Shown in pieces: positions 35,486-43,096 of a DNA stretch of 64,000 nucleotides (the first letter of the stretch is position 1; the number at the start of each line of letters is the position of its first letter). The stretch is taken from NCBI GenBank assembly GCA_963667005.1, contig OY762937.1, forward strand, positions 744,001-808,000. The letters are read 5' to 3'. The DNA comes from G963662605 sp963667005. GTDB lineage: Bacteria > Bacteroidota > Ignavibacteria > Ignavibacteriales > Ignavibacteriaceae. Below the pieces are notes generated by a model. That model was not told the origin of the DNA and searched no databases. It saw nothing but the letters and a program-made list of their open reading frames with translations. A program made the translations under genes and the position numbers.

Positions 35486-38077
35486 TCAGATTCCTGTTTT
35501 AAATTCACGTATGGCTTGGAATATATAATCAACCGTCATATAGTTCATCTGCAAATATCCGAAAAGTACCAGTAGAACTCCCACGATGAAAACGAAACCG
35601 AAAAAGTAAACTTTACCCGGTATCACGTCAAAAATAACATGTGTGCCTTTGAGTATTCGCATCAACATCCAGATTGCAAAAGCAATGAAGAAAATATAGA
35701 TATACGCGTTCGCAACGTTCGGGACAAGCACTCTGTATAAAATTATACCGACCGGAATCATCAGTAAGAGCGGAATAAATGACCACGCGGTAATATAGAA
35801 CGCACTTGTGTAGTACACCTTGTTCATAACACTATATGAGAACAGCTTGATAACACCGCTGATGACGAGTATCTTAACAAAGATAACTGCCGTCAGAATA
35901 AAAATTCCCGATGTCGGATGCCATGTTAGATAGCCGACAAACTTCATCAGCCAGTTGCTTGAATATGAAAGCAGTAACCGCTCTAATAAAATGCTGTCTC
36001 TGAAGTAATAAAGAAAACTTTCAGTAAGCAATGCCATAATTGCCGAAACAATAATGGAAAGCATAAACGATTGTCCAACAGAGAAGATGCGCATGTCGCG
36101 CACATCAGCAAAGAAATTATACGGGCGGACAAGAGCGCGTGTTGCATCTTCGCGGAATTTTCTACCGGAGTTGATAAGGAATCCGACAAGCAGCGCAAGT
36201 GCCATGCCGAATATGATAAACACAAGCGGTGAGCGGTCTTTCTTCACGCCAATTGGAACAGTGACCTTTTGCAGATTATGCAAACCGGCAGATAAAACTT
36301 TGAACCCGGTACGTGATGTTTCTCTTTCTTCACCGGATATACCGATAGGAAGAATGCCTTCGCTGTTATAGCGTCCAAGCAATGATATGTATGATGTCCG
36401 GTAGTCGAAAATTGAATTAACGAAATAGCCCGGCAGGTTTTGCGAATCGGCAAGATCAAGCAAATCCGAATACAATTTCGCTTGTGCTTCGAATGAGTAA
36501 TCATTCAAATAGCCATTCGAAATTCCTTCGGTCGCAAGATAGCCGACACTTGAGAGAATTACTCTTCCTTTACCGACTTTCGCTTCAACGGCAGAGCGGA
36601 CAGCTTCGACTTCGCTGATATTTTTATTTAAAAATTCCAATCCATATAAATCAATACCGGCAATTTCGCCGATGATATGAGAGCCGCTGAATGAAGCGTA
36701 CACAATTTTTGTTATCTGTGAATGAACTTCATCTGCAAGTTGTCCCAGATAAAAATCATCACGTTCGTCGCTGCCGATATAGGAAGATCCAAGGCCGAAT
36801 CCGGCAACACATGAATAGTTACCATATGCGGCGATATACTGATTGAGATACGTTTTGCTTGCAGAAAGGAACACGTTATCGGTCAGCCATGATGAAGGCA
36901 CACCGTCAAGCGGCATATCAACAAATGCAAGAAGTCCAAGCTCCTGACACAGCGCGAGCAGATACGGATGCGGTGCGGCTTTTTCAAAGCGTACAGCATT
37001 GAAGCCCGTCTCTTTAATAAACATCATATCACGGCGCATCTGGGCATAGGAAAGCATTCCGCCATAGTTCTTGTAAATTGGGACGTATGTTGCGCCGCGC
37101 AGTTGATATGACGAGTTGTTGAGGAACATTCCGTCTTTTGATGCAAACAATGTGTTGATTCCGTACGAGCGGGAAAAATCATCAACAATAGAACCATTGC
37201 TGATAACCTGAAAGCGGACGCGGCAATTAACCGGATTCTCCGGAGTCCACAACGGAGCGCCTGACACATCAATCGTTAATGCACCTTCTTTCAGTTTTCC
37301 TTTTTTAATTTCAACCTGCTGGGCATTGGATCCGATGATTTGGCCGCCGGCAGATTCAACCGATACCTTCACCTCGAAATAATCCGACTGCACCGAGACA
37401 TCTTTTACCGCAGTATATGCGCCGTTGTTCGCGGTATAACGAACTTTAATCTGCGCGCGGTCACCTTTGATAGATGTTGTGTTGATGCTGTAACGGGAAA
37501 TGGATGCTTCGGGAACAACCGCAATAAACACGTCTCTGAAAATTCCCGGATACTCATGGGGAAAGAGAAATTGATTTTTTAACGGAATGCTGTTTTTTTC
37601 ATTCACTGCCGCACGGACGTGAATGGAGATGAGATTATTCTTGTCGGCTTTCAGCAAATCCTTTGGAAGCTGGACCATGAACGGAACTGCACCGCCCTGA
37701 TACTTGTAAATAACGTAGTTATTCAGCGCAATTTCGCCGGAATAATTCATTCCTAAAATATTCAGATAGAGAACTTTGCCGTTAATCGTTTCTTTACGAA
37801 GCATAACGGACTTTTCAAATACCAACGCTTCTTTACCTTCAAAAATCGAAGGAACCGCAGCCGGAACTTTATTTTTATCTTTATCCTTTTCAACATATAC
37901 CTGCCATTGACCATCCAGCAAAATCCGGCTTCTTACGCCTGAATTTTCTAAATAATTGAGTTGTTGGTCATTTACAGTATAGTTGGGGATACTTCTTAAT
38001 ATAATCTGTGGGGAGGCGATAATGTTCAACAATACACAGAACAAACCGGTCAGTAAAAATCGCAATTTTTGAACCAT
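35486..38077 (-). CDS. GH2-like (probably inactive) domain protein fused to a Yip1-like membrane domain
   Basis: 863-residue protein, apparently a fusion. Signal segment at ~5-25; sugar-binding jelly roll of glycoside hydrolase family 2 (~55-190, LLDGQWQVYVEKD); Ig-like domain (~195-315); TIM-barrel-like domain (~320-620, SYQLRGATYVPIY..., FIKETGFNAVRFEKAAPH, FVDMPLDG). The acid/base Glu normally in a G(N)E motif appears replaced (AGFGLGSSYIG), as does the nucleophile normally in a (T/C)E(Y/F)G context (ILSSVGY), so catalysis is doubtful. After residue ~635 follow about six TM helices with the look of a Yip1-type membrane domain. It may be a membrane-anchored glycan-binding protein. It begins an operon with smc two bases downstream. 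Confidence 0.72.
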   Translation of the reverse strand: MVQKLRFLLTGLFCVLLNIIASPQIILRSIPNYTVNDQQLNYLENSGVRSRILLDGQWQVYVEKDKDKNKVPAAVPSIFEGKEALVFEKSVMLRKETINGKVLYLNILGMNYSGEIALNNYVIYKYQGGAVPFMVQLPKDLLKADKNNLISIHVRAAVNEKNSIPLKNQFLFPHEYPGIFRDVFIAVVPEASISRYSINTTSIKGDRAQIKVRYTANNGAYTAVKDVSVQSDYFEVKVSVESAGGQIIGSNAQQVEIKKGKLKEGALTIDVSGAPLWTPENPVNCRVRFQVISNGSIVDDFSRSYGINTLFASKDGMFLNNSSYQLRGATYVPIYKNYGGMLSYAQMRRDMMFIKETGFNAVRFEKAAPHPYLLALCQELGLLAFVDMPLDGVPSSWLTDNVFLSASKTYLNQYIAAYGNYSCVAGFGLGSSYIGSDERDDFYLGQLADEVHSQITKIVYASFSGSHIIGEIAGIDLYGLEFLNKNISEVEAVRSAVEAKVGKGRVILSSVGYLATEGISNGYLNDYSFEAQAKLYSDLLDLADSQNLPGYFVNSIFDYRTSYISLLGRYNSEGILPIGISGEERETSRTGFKVLSAGLHNLQKVTVPIGVKKDRSPLVFIIFGMALALLVGFLINSGRKFREDATRALVRPYNFFADVRDMRIFSVGQSFMLSIIVSAIMALLTESFLYYFRDSILLERLLLSYSSNWLMKFVGYLTWHPTSGIFILTAVIFVKILVISGVIKLFSYSVMNKVYYTSAFYITAWSFIPLLLMIPVGIILYRVLVPNVANAYIYIFFIAFAIWMLMRILKGTHVIFDVIPGKVYFFGFVFIVGVLLVLFGYLQMNYMTVDYIFQAIREFKTGI

Positions 38078-38101
38078 TCAGTTTTTTGTAAATTCAGACT
38101 A

Positions 38102-38134
38102 CAAATATACGGAATCAAGGGGGGGGAAATCAAT
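38102..38134 (-). promoter_or_regulatory. Candidate promoter with homopolymer spacer before the GH2-like/smc operon
   Basis: On the minus strand the -7 box TATATTTG (38102-38109) is 25 bp before the ATG, with ATTG (38131-38134) 21 bases upstream as a possible -33. An uninterrupted run of eight C (G8 on the plus strand, 38119-38126) lies between them. Confidence 0.4.
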
Positions 38135-38204
38135 AAGTAAATCCATGCCATAAAAAGTAGCACTTTTTAGGATGTCTGTAACCCATTGTATTATAAGCAT
38201 TTAC

Positions 38205-38230
38205 AAAACAGCCCCCAAAAGGGGGCTTAA
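38205..38230 (-). terminator. Terminator after dnaX
   Basis: GCCCCC-AAAA-GGGGGC (38211-38226), with flanking AAG/CTT partly extending the stem, is followed on the minus strand by TGTTTTGT. It lies about 40 bp after the dnaX stop. The T-run is short and broken. Confidence 0.6.
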
Positions 38231-38267
38231 GAAAAACTTAAAAAAATTAATGATTTTTTGCCATTTA

Positions 38268-39938
38268 TCAGGCTATCGGTTCACCGCCAAGATTGTCTTG
38301 AATGAACTTAGCCATCGGATCGTTCGAATCCACCTTTTTTCCTGCTTTTTTCGGCGAATTTGAGGCTTTTATGTCCCGGCTGGTCGCTTTTTCGCTCAAA
38401 CTCAGTTTTATGCTGATTTTTGTGTCAAAAAACGTAAAAGCTTTGGTGTTCATATAGTCCAAATATGCCTTCTGTCCGAGCATATGCATGGCGTCGGTAT
38501 CAAAAACTTCGACCTGTAGAACGCTTTTTGTGAAGGCAACCGGCTTTAAAGACTGGGCAAAAGCGCTAAAAACGCCCGGTTTTTCAGCCGCGAGCTGGTT
38601 TACGAACTCTTCCCAACGGGCAGAAATTGAGTCCAAAGTCGCATTTTCCTGCGGAGCGGTCTTTGCCGGTGGAGAAACCGGCTGAGCCGGCACCGGATCT
38701 TCAGCAATGAATGATGTCATAGAGGCTTTCGGTGCCGGGGCGGGTGCCCTCTCCTGCACGAAAGCGGCCTGCGCGGGTTCACGTCTCACCGGTTCACCCG
38801 AGGAACCGTTATCGGCTCCGGCCGCATCAATCAATCCGCTTATCGTAGCCGTTTTCTCAAACCCGATCAACTGGGAAAGAGCAATCTCAATTTTCAATTT
38901 GTGGTTTTGCGAGTATTTTAACTCCTGCCCGAGTTTTCCGAGGAAGGTCAAAATGCGCAGCAAATCGTTTTCGAGAAAATGCTCAGCATACTGTTTGTAT
39001 TTTACTTTGTAAATCTCAGCTGCTTCAATTAGAGTAACAGAACCCGTGGCAACTGCAACCATAATATTCCGGAAGTGCTCGGTAAGCTGATCAACAAAAT
39101 CGGTATAATTCCATCCGTTTTTGTACAAAGTATCTGCGACTTCAAATGCCAATTTAAAATTCTTTGAAAGCACTGCATCGCTGATATCGAAAAACAAATC
39201 GTTATCAATAACATTCAGCAGTTTGATGACTGTTTCATATACAACATCTTTTCCGCAGAACGCAACGACCTGATCGAAATAACTCTCAGCATCACGCAGA
39301 CCACCGTCAGCCTTGCGTGCAATCAGCGTTAGGGTTTTATCATCAATGGTAATGGATTCTTTTTGCGCAATTTCAAGCAGAAGTGCTTTAATTGTATTTA
39401 GCTGTATTCTTCTGAAATCATAGCGCTGACAGCGGGAAAGAATAGTCAACGGCACGCGGTGAACATCCGTTGTTGCGAAGATGAATACGATGTGTTCCGG
39501 CGGCTCCTCAAGCGTCTTTAAGAACGCGTTGAAAGAGTCCTTGGTTAACATGTGAACTTCATCTATGATGTAAACTTTGTATTTGCCTTTCGAGGGTGCG
39601 TAACGCACGGAGTCTCTCAGAGTGCGGATTTCATCAATACCGCGATTGGATGCAGCATCTATTTCAATAATGTCAATCAACTGCCCCGTTGATATTGAAC
39701 GGCACATTTCACATTCGTTACATGGCTCGGCATCATGGGGATTTTCGCAGTTGAGTGTCTTGGCAAGAATTCGTGCGGTTGTAGTTTTACCAACGCCGCG
39801 CGGTCCTGTAAGCAGATACGCGTGTGCAATTCTGCCTGAAGTTATGGCATTCTTTAGAGTTGTGGTAATGTGTTCCTGACCTACAACTTCATCAAATCTC
39901 TGCGGTCTGTATTTTCTCGCGGTAACGACAAATGACAT
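38268..39938 (-). CDS. dnaX: DNA polymerase III subunit gamma/tau
   Basis: Clamp-loader ATPase of the replicative polymerase. 556 residues. AAA+ module with Walker A TGPRGVGKTT (~44-53), zinc-binding Cys C64, C73, C76 and C79, Walker B DEVHML (~125) and SRC sensor LSRCQRYDF (~170). The lid and collar follow (~180-365). A Pro/Ala-rich linker (~385-435) precedes a tau-like C-terminal domain (~440-530). A short basic tail ends the protein. No obvious slippery heptamer for programmed frameshifting was noticed. The 5' leader holds a terminator-like hairpin and one copy of a 32-bp repeat. Confidence 0.94.
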   Translation of the reverse strand: MSFVVTARKYRPQRFDEVVGQEHITTTLKNAITSGRIAHAYLLTGPRGVGKTTTARILAKTLNCENPHDAEPCNECEMCRSISTGQLIDIIEIDAASNRGIDEIRTLRDSVRYAPSKGKYKVYIIDEVHMLTKDSFNAFLKTLEEPPEHIVFIFATTDVHRVPLTILSRCQRYDFRRIQLNTIKALLLEIAQKESITIDDKTLTLIARKADGGLRDAESYFDQVVAFCGKDVVYETVIKLLNVIDNDLFFDISDAVLSKNFKLAFEVADTLYKNGWNYTDFVDQLTEHFRNIMVAVATGSVTLIEAAEIYKVKYKQYAEHFLENDLLRILTFLGKLGQELKYSQNHKLKIEIALSQLIGFEKTATISGLIDAAGADNGSSGEPVRREPAQAAFVQERAPAPAPKASMTSFIAEDPVPAQPVSPPAKTAPQENATLDSISARWEEFVNQLAAEKPGVFSAFAQSLKPVAFTKSVLQVEVFDTDAMHMLGQKAYLDYMNTKAFTFFDTKISIKLSLSEKATSRDIKASNSPKKAGKKVDSNDPMAKFIQDNLGGEPIA

Positions 39939-39963
39939 GAATATCTAATCTTTCCGACATAAT

Positions 39964-39994
39964 AAAAAAACTATCCGGCTTGCAAACCGGATAG
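39964..39994 (-). terminator. Terminator-like hairpin upstream of dnaX
   Basis: CTATCCGG...CCGGATAG (39971-39994, 12-bp stem with one wobble) is followed on the minus strand by TTTTTTTATT. It lies about 120 bp after the SUMF1-domain gene and about 30 bp before the dnaX ATG, so it most likely ends transcription from the cassette upstream; it could instead be a leader attenuator of dnaX. Confidence 0.7.
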
Positions 39995-39996
39995 CA

Positions 39997-40028
39997 AAAA
40001 TACGAATTATTCGATTGAGTTAATAACA
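39997..40028. repeat. 32-bp direct repeat, copy 1 (dnaX side)
   Basis: Identical over 32 bp to 41819-41850, same orientation, beginning AAAATACGAATTATTCG. The two copies bracket the SUMF1 / PEGA-DUF5683 gene pair. The base before and the base after each copy differ or fall in an A-run. Confidence 0.95.
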
Positions 40029-40116
40029 CAAATAGACGTGGATTTTACTCTCACATTCGCGCAAAGTAATATCTGAATCGCCGAAAAACCTCATACTGTG
40101 AGGTATCTCTGTTAAA

Positions 40117-40971
40117 TCAATCCTGCACCACCCGCATGCCCGTAATCTCGTTGTATTCACGCAAGGACCGAAAAGTTACTCTGCCTGTATATGCGTTGGT
40201 ATTATAGGCTCCGCCTCTAGAAATATGATCGCCAATATCGTTATTGCAAGGGTCAACTAGGGCGGTTGCCGGATACACGTATAAGCAATCAAAGCACCAC
40301 TCCCAGACATTGCCGGACATATCATATAACCCCAAAGAGTTGGGCTTTTTTGTCGCCACACCATGCGTGGTTCCACCAAGATCATAATTATAACCATCCC
40401 ACACATAACCTTGCCACGCAAAATCACTTAATTTTGTAAGATCATCCGTTCCGGCATAGAGATTTGTCTTACCGGCCGACCTTGCCGCGTATTCCCACTC
40501 GGCCTCTGAAGGAAGACGGTATCCTCCTGTTTTGGACATTGTTATTTTCACATTATGCCATGATGGAGGGTTTGTATTTCCATTCACGGAGAAGCATGGC
40601 GTTTTACCTTCGGCAATACTTTTTTTATTACAGAAAGTAATAGCATCATAAAAAGTAATATTCTCAACGGGTAAATTATCTCCAACAAAATGGCTGGGAT
40701 TATACCCCATTATTTTTTTCCATTCATATTGCGTCACTTCGGTTTTGCTTATCTTAAAAGACGAAATTGTTACGCTATGTGCTGGTCGTTCATATATATT
40801 CGCATAATCTGCATCACTGCCCATAATAAAGGTTCCGCCCGGGACCGAAATCATTTCGTTGGCTGTAAGTGCATCGGCCACATTCGGGATTTCCTTTATA
40901 CAACTGAATGAAAATAATGATATAATTATCAACCAAATGAGTTTAATATATTGTAATTTAGTTTTAATCAT
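40117..40971 (-). CDS. SUMF1-domain (formylglycine-enzyme-fold) lipoprotein
   Basis: 284 residues from the ATG at 40971, chosen because it forms an ATGA overlap with the stop of the preceding gene; an ATG at 40998 would overlap more. A lipoprotein-like signal ends at Cys24 (LFSFSC), so it is probably a membrane-anchored envelope protein. Residues ~40-284 are a sulfatase-modifying-factor fold: PGGTFIMGSDADY, F.ISKTEVTQYEWKKIMGYNPSHF, LPSEAEWEYAARS, NSLGLYDMSGNVWEWC and a final GMRVVQD. The Cys pair of true formylglycine-generating enzymes is not seen in the ISRGGAYNTN..FRS region, so it is unlikely to modify sulfatases. In this group such proteins often act as binding or gliding-type envelope proteins. 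Role unknown. Confidence 0.82.
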   Translation of the reverse strand: MIKTKLQYIKLIWLIIISLFSFSCIKEIPNVADALTANEMISVPGGTFIMGSDADYANIYERPAHSVTISSFKISKTEVTQYEWKKIMGYNPSHFVGDNLPVENITFYDAITFCNKKSIAEGKTPCFSVNGNTNPPSWHNVKITMSKTGGYRLPSEAEWEYAARSAGKTNLYAGTDDLTKLSDFAWQGYVWDGYNYDLGGTTHGVATKKPNSLGLYDMSGNVWEWCFDCLYVYPATALVDPCNNDIGDHISRGGAYNTNAYTGRVTFRSLREYNEITGMRVVQD

Positions 40972-41777
40972 AATGGCACCCGCACCTGAAATGTACACAA
41001 AATATTTTCATTCCCTGTTTTTTCAAATGGTATTATTGATAGAGAGACATGCGTTTCTTTTGGTTGAAAAATAAAAGCCTCCACAACGTTCAAAAAATAT
41101 GTTGCCCCCAAATACGCCAATGCTTTGTACGCATTATCCCGCTTTGATTCAGCATCTTTTTTCCTTTTTAATACGGCGGATTTATTTGCCTCTATCGGGG
41201 TCAATCTGAAATCGTTGTTTATACCATTATACAGCGACAATGCGTCATTATAATCAACAACTTTTAAAATATAATAGACACTCGCTACCACAGTTGCAGT
41301 TATTGAGATAACTGCAACTGTTGCTCGTCCCGATTTGTATTGGCCGAGCCCAGGACAAATACATGAATATAACCATTCATGTCCATTGATTTCTCTGACA
41401 ACGTCGGGTTCAGATAATTGCACCTCTGTCAAGACGCCGCCCTTTACCTCATAAGAACGCTCCCCAAGAATTACCTTTACTCCCAAATCCTGATCTGCAG
41501 AGACACTTATCATTGTATCTAACGATGCGTAATTCTCCATGCGGCAGCGTAGTCTATATTGTCCCGCAGGAATATTTTTGAAGGTTTTTGTGCCTTGCCA
41601 TTGTGTGCTTGCAATTCCCTCGCCCGACAAGGCGGCAACTGACCCTGCGGGTGTAACCGTTATTCGAATACTTCCTGATTGTTTATGGAGAGAATCTACT
41701 TGCGTTGTCTGGGGAAATAGTAACAGCGATGAAAAAAATATAAACGACAGCATCGTTTTGATCACTTGTAACCTCAA
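40968..41777 (-). CDS. PEGA-like and DUF5683-like membrane protein
   Basis: 269-residue envelope protein. N-terminal signal (~8-24, FIFFSSLLLFPQ). A PEGA-type beta domain (~33-100, GSIRITVTPAGSVAALSGEG.. to LGVKVILGE) is the sort found in surface or cell-wall-proximal proteins. Next is a segment WLYSCICPGLGQYKSGRATVAVISITATVVASVYYI (~135-170) that matches the DUF5683 membrane motif (PGLGQ..). The remainder (~175-269) is charged, then hydrophobic (YLGATYFLNVVEAFIF). Function not known. It is translationally coupled (ATGA) to the SUMF1-domain lipoprotein gene, and the pair is flanked by 32-bp direct repeats, so the two probably moved and act together. Confidence 0.7.
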   Translation of the reverse strand: MRLQVIKTMLSFIFFSSLLLFPQTTQVDSLHKQSGSIRITVTPAGSVAALSGEGIASTQWQGTKTFKNIPAGQYRLRCRMENYASLDTMISVSADQDLGVKVILGERSYEVKGGVLTEVQLSEPDVVREINGHEWLYSCICPGLGQYKSGRATVAVISITATVVASVYYILKVVDYNDALSLYNGINNDFRLTPIEANKSAVLKRKKDAESKRDNAYKALAYLGATYFLNVVEAFIFQPKETHVSLSIIPFEKTGNENILCTFQVRVPL

Positions 41778-41818
41778 TATTTCTTAATAAACTACATGAG
41801 GGAAGAATTTACAAAATG

Positions 41819-41850
41819 AAAATACGAATTATTCGATTGAGTTAATAACA
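41819..41850. repeat. 32-bp direct repeat, copy 2 (distal to dnaX)
   Basis: Exact second copy of 39997-40028, 41 bp upstream of the PEGA/DUF5683-like gene start, in the same orientation. Confidence 0.95.
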
Positions 41851-41880
41851 GAAAAGGCGGCTGATTGGGAGCTACATTCA

Positions 41881-41908
41881 CTAACCCCGGGTTTAAACCC
41901 GGGGTTAG
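41881..41908. repeat. Perfect 28-bp palindrome
   Basis: CTAACCCCGGGTTT followed directly by its reverse complement. Related in style to the CCCATG palindromes but with a different core. Confidence 0.8.
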
Positions 41909-41926
41909 TGTTGGTACAGACATGAA

Positions 41927-41961
41927 TTAAAAAATAACCCCGTCCTTCAGGGCGGGGTTAT
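41927..41961 (-). terminator. Hairpin and T-run after the hdr-flx operon
   Basis: ATAACCCCGTCC-TTCA-GGGCGGGGTTAT (41934-41961, one G-U pair) is followed on the minus strand by TTTTTAATTC. It lies 66 bp after the flxA stop. The TTCA loop resembles the short palindromic repeats elsewhere in the window, so a repeat may have been recruited as a terminator. Confidence 0.6.
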
Positions 41962-41970
41962 AAAATACTC

Positions 41971-42017
41971 TTTGCGCCGTGCCCGCCGTCAGGCGTGGTT
42001 CTTAGCGTACTTGGCGG
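41971..42017. repeat. CGCAAAG-family composite repeat at the flxA 3' end
   Basis: TTTGCGCCGTGCC..CAGGCGTGGTTCTT..GCG (41971-42007) matches the reverse complement of 63815-63851 at 34 of 37 positions. It continues with GGCGGTAAAATC to within about ten bases of the flxA stop codon. Confidence 0.75.
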
Positions 42018-42026
42018 TAAAATCTT

Positions 42027-42860
42027 TTAGTATTCTTCCGGTAAGGCTTTCAACTGCTCGTAGGTAAACACCGGACCGTCTTTGCATACGTACACATTAC
42101 CGACGTTACATCTGCCGCATTTACCGAGCCCGCATTTCATGCGGTTCTCGAGTGTGGTGATAATGTTTTCATCTTTGAATCCGAGCTTCTGCATAACCGG
42201 CAGAGTAAACTTGATCATGATTGGTGGGCCGCATATAATTGCAACGGTGTTCTCTGCATTCGGAGCGGTCTTTTCAACAATGGTCGGGACAAATCCCACT
42301 TCGCCTTTCCAGTCAGCTGTTTCGCCGCCCGGATCAACGGTGACAACTGTTTTAACATCGGGCATATTTTGCCACTCTTCAATTTCTTTTTTATAAACCA
42401 GATCGCCGACACTGCGTGACCCGTATATAATGGTGACATCTTTGAATTGATCGCGCAAATCAAGGACATTCCATATAACGCTGCGTACGGGTGCAAGTCC
42501 GATACCGCCGGCAATGAACACAACATTCTTGCCTTTCATTTCTTCGACAGGGAAGTAGTTGCCATACGGACCGCGGAATCCCATCGTGTCGCCGACATTT
42601 AAACGGCGCATCGCGGCGGTCACTTTGCCCGCTTGCTTAAATGAGCATTCAATGTAATCGGGACGCGTCGGTGATGATGCGATGCAAAATGTACATTCGC
42701 CTTCTCCGAACACCGAATACTCGGCAAACTGTCCGGCGTTATGCTTAAATGCTTTTTGCATTTCGGCATCTTTGAATTGCAGACGCAGCGTCCGGGTATC
42801 GGGCGTTTCGTCAATCAGTTCCTTAATCTCAACCAAATCCGGTTTATATATATTTTCCAT
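42027..42860 (-). CDS. flxA: FlxA-type FAD/NAD(P)-binding oxidoreductase subunit
   Basis: Predicted NADH-oxidising flavoprotein subunit of an Flx-Hdr complex; it resembles the gamma subunit of sulfhydrogenases and AsrB. 277 residues from the ATG at 42860, chosen because AGGAAAG precedes it; an upstream ATG (42884) lies inside a repeat. FAD-binding barrel ~1-100 (FAEYSVFGEGECTFCIAS, RGPYGNYFP), NAD-binding GGIGLAPVRSVIW (~117), C-terminal [2Fe-2S] site with Cys spacing C-x4-C-x2-C-x7-C (KCGLGKCGRCNVGNVYVC, ~240-258). Last gene of hdrCBA-flxDCBA. A 236-bp gap containing an inverted-repeat element separates it from flxB. Confidence 0.85.
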   Translation of the reverse strand: MENIYKPDLVEIKELIDETPDTRTLRLQFKDAEMQKAFKHNAGQFAEYSVFGEGECTFCIASSPTRPDYIECSFKQAGKVTAAMRRLNVGDTMGFRGPYGNYFPVEEMKGKNVVFIAGGIGLAPVRSVIWNVLDLRDQFKDVTIIYGSRSVGDLVYKKEIEEWQNMPDVKTVVTVDPGGETADWKGEVGFVPTIVEKTAPNAENTVAIICGPPIMIKFTLPVMQKLGFKDENIITTLENRMKCGLGKCGRCNVGNVYVCKDGPVFTYEQLKALPEEY

Positions 42861-42882
42861 AATCTTTCCTAATTTCTGATTC

Positions 42883-43082
42883 ACCGCAAAGACGCAAAGA
42901 ACGCAAAGGTTTTTACGTTTAGCTTTGCGGTCAGCTTAGCATTATCACGATTTTACAGTCTAAATAAAACACTGAAAAAAACATTTTATAATAATTACCG
43001 CAACGTTGATTCTTGCGAAGGTGATACTTAAACGAAAATCTTATTCACAAAATATACTTTGCGCTCTTTGCGTCTTTGCGGT
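42883..43082. repeat. 200-bp inverted-repeat element between flxB and flxA (CGCAAAG family)
   Basis: The 26-bp ends (42883-42908 and 43057-43082) are inverted copies with 25 of 26 matches, beginning ACCGCAAAGACGCAAAGA. The ~150 bp inside carry no gene. The right end stops 14 bases from the flxB stop; the left end is 22 bases before the flxA start. Structure is like a MITE or REPIN. Confidence 0.85.
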
Positions 43083-43096
43083 AAAATTCTTTCTCG

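Noticed and set aside
38268..39938. Programmed frameshift in dnaX giving a gamma form
   Set aside because: I did not find an A-rich slippery heptamer with a following hairpin in the expected region; the full-length tau-like form is intact.
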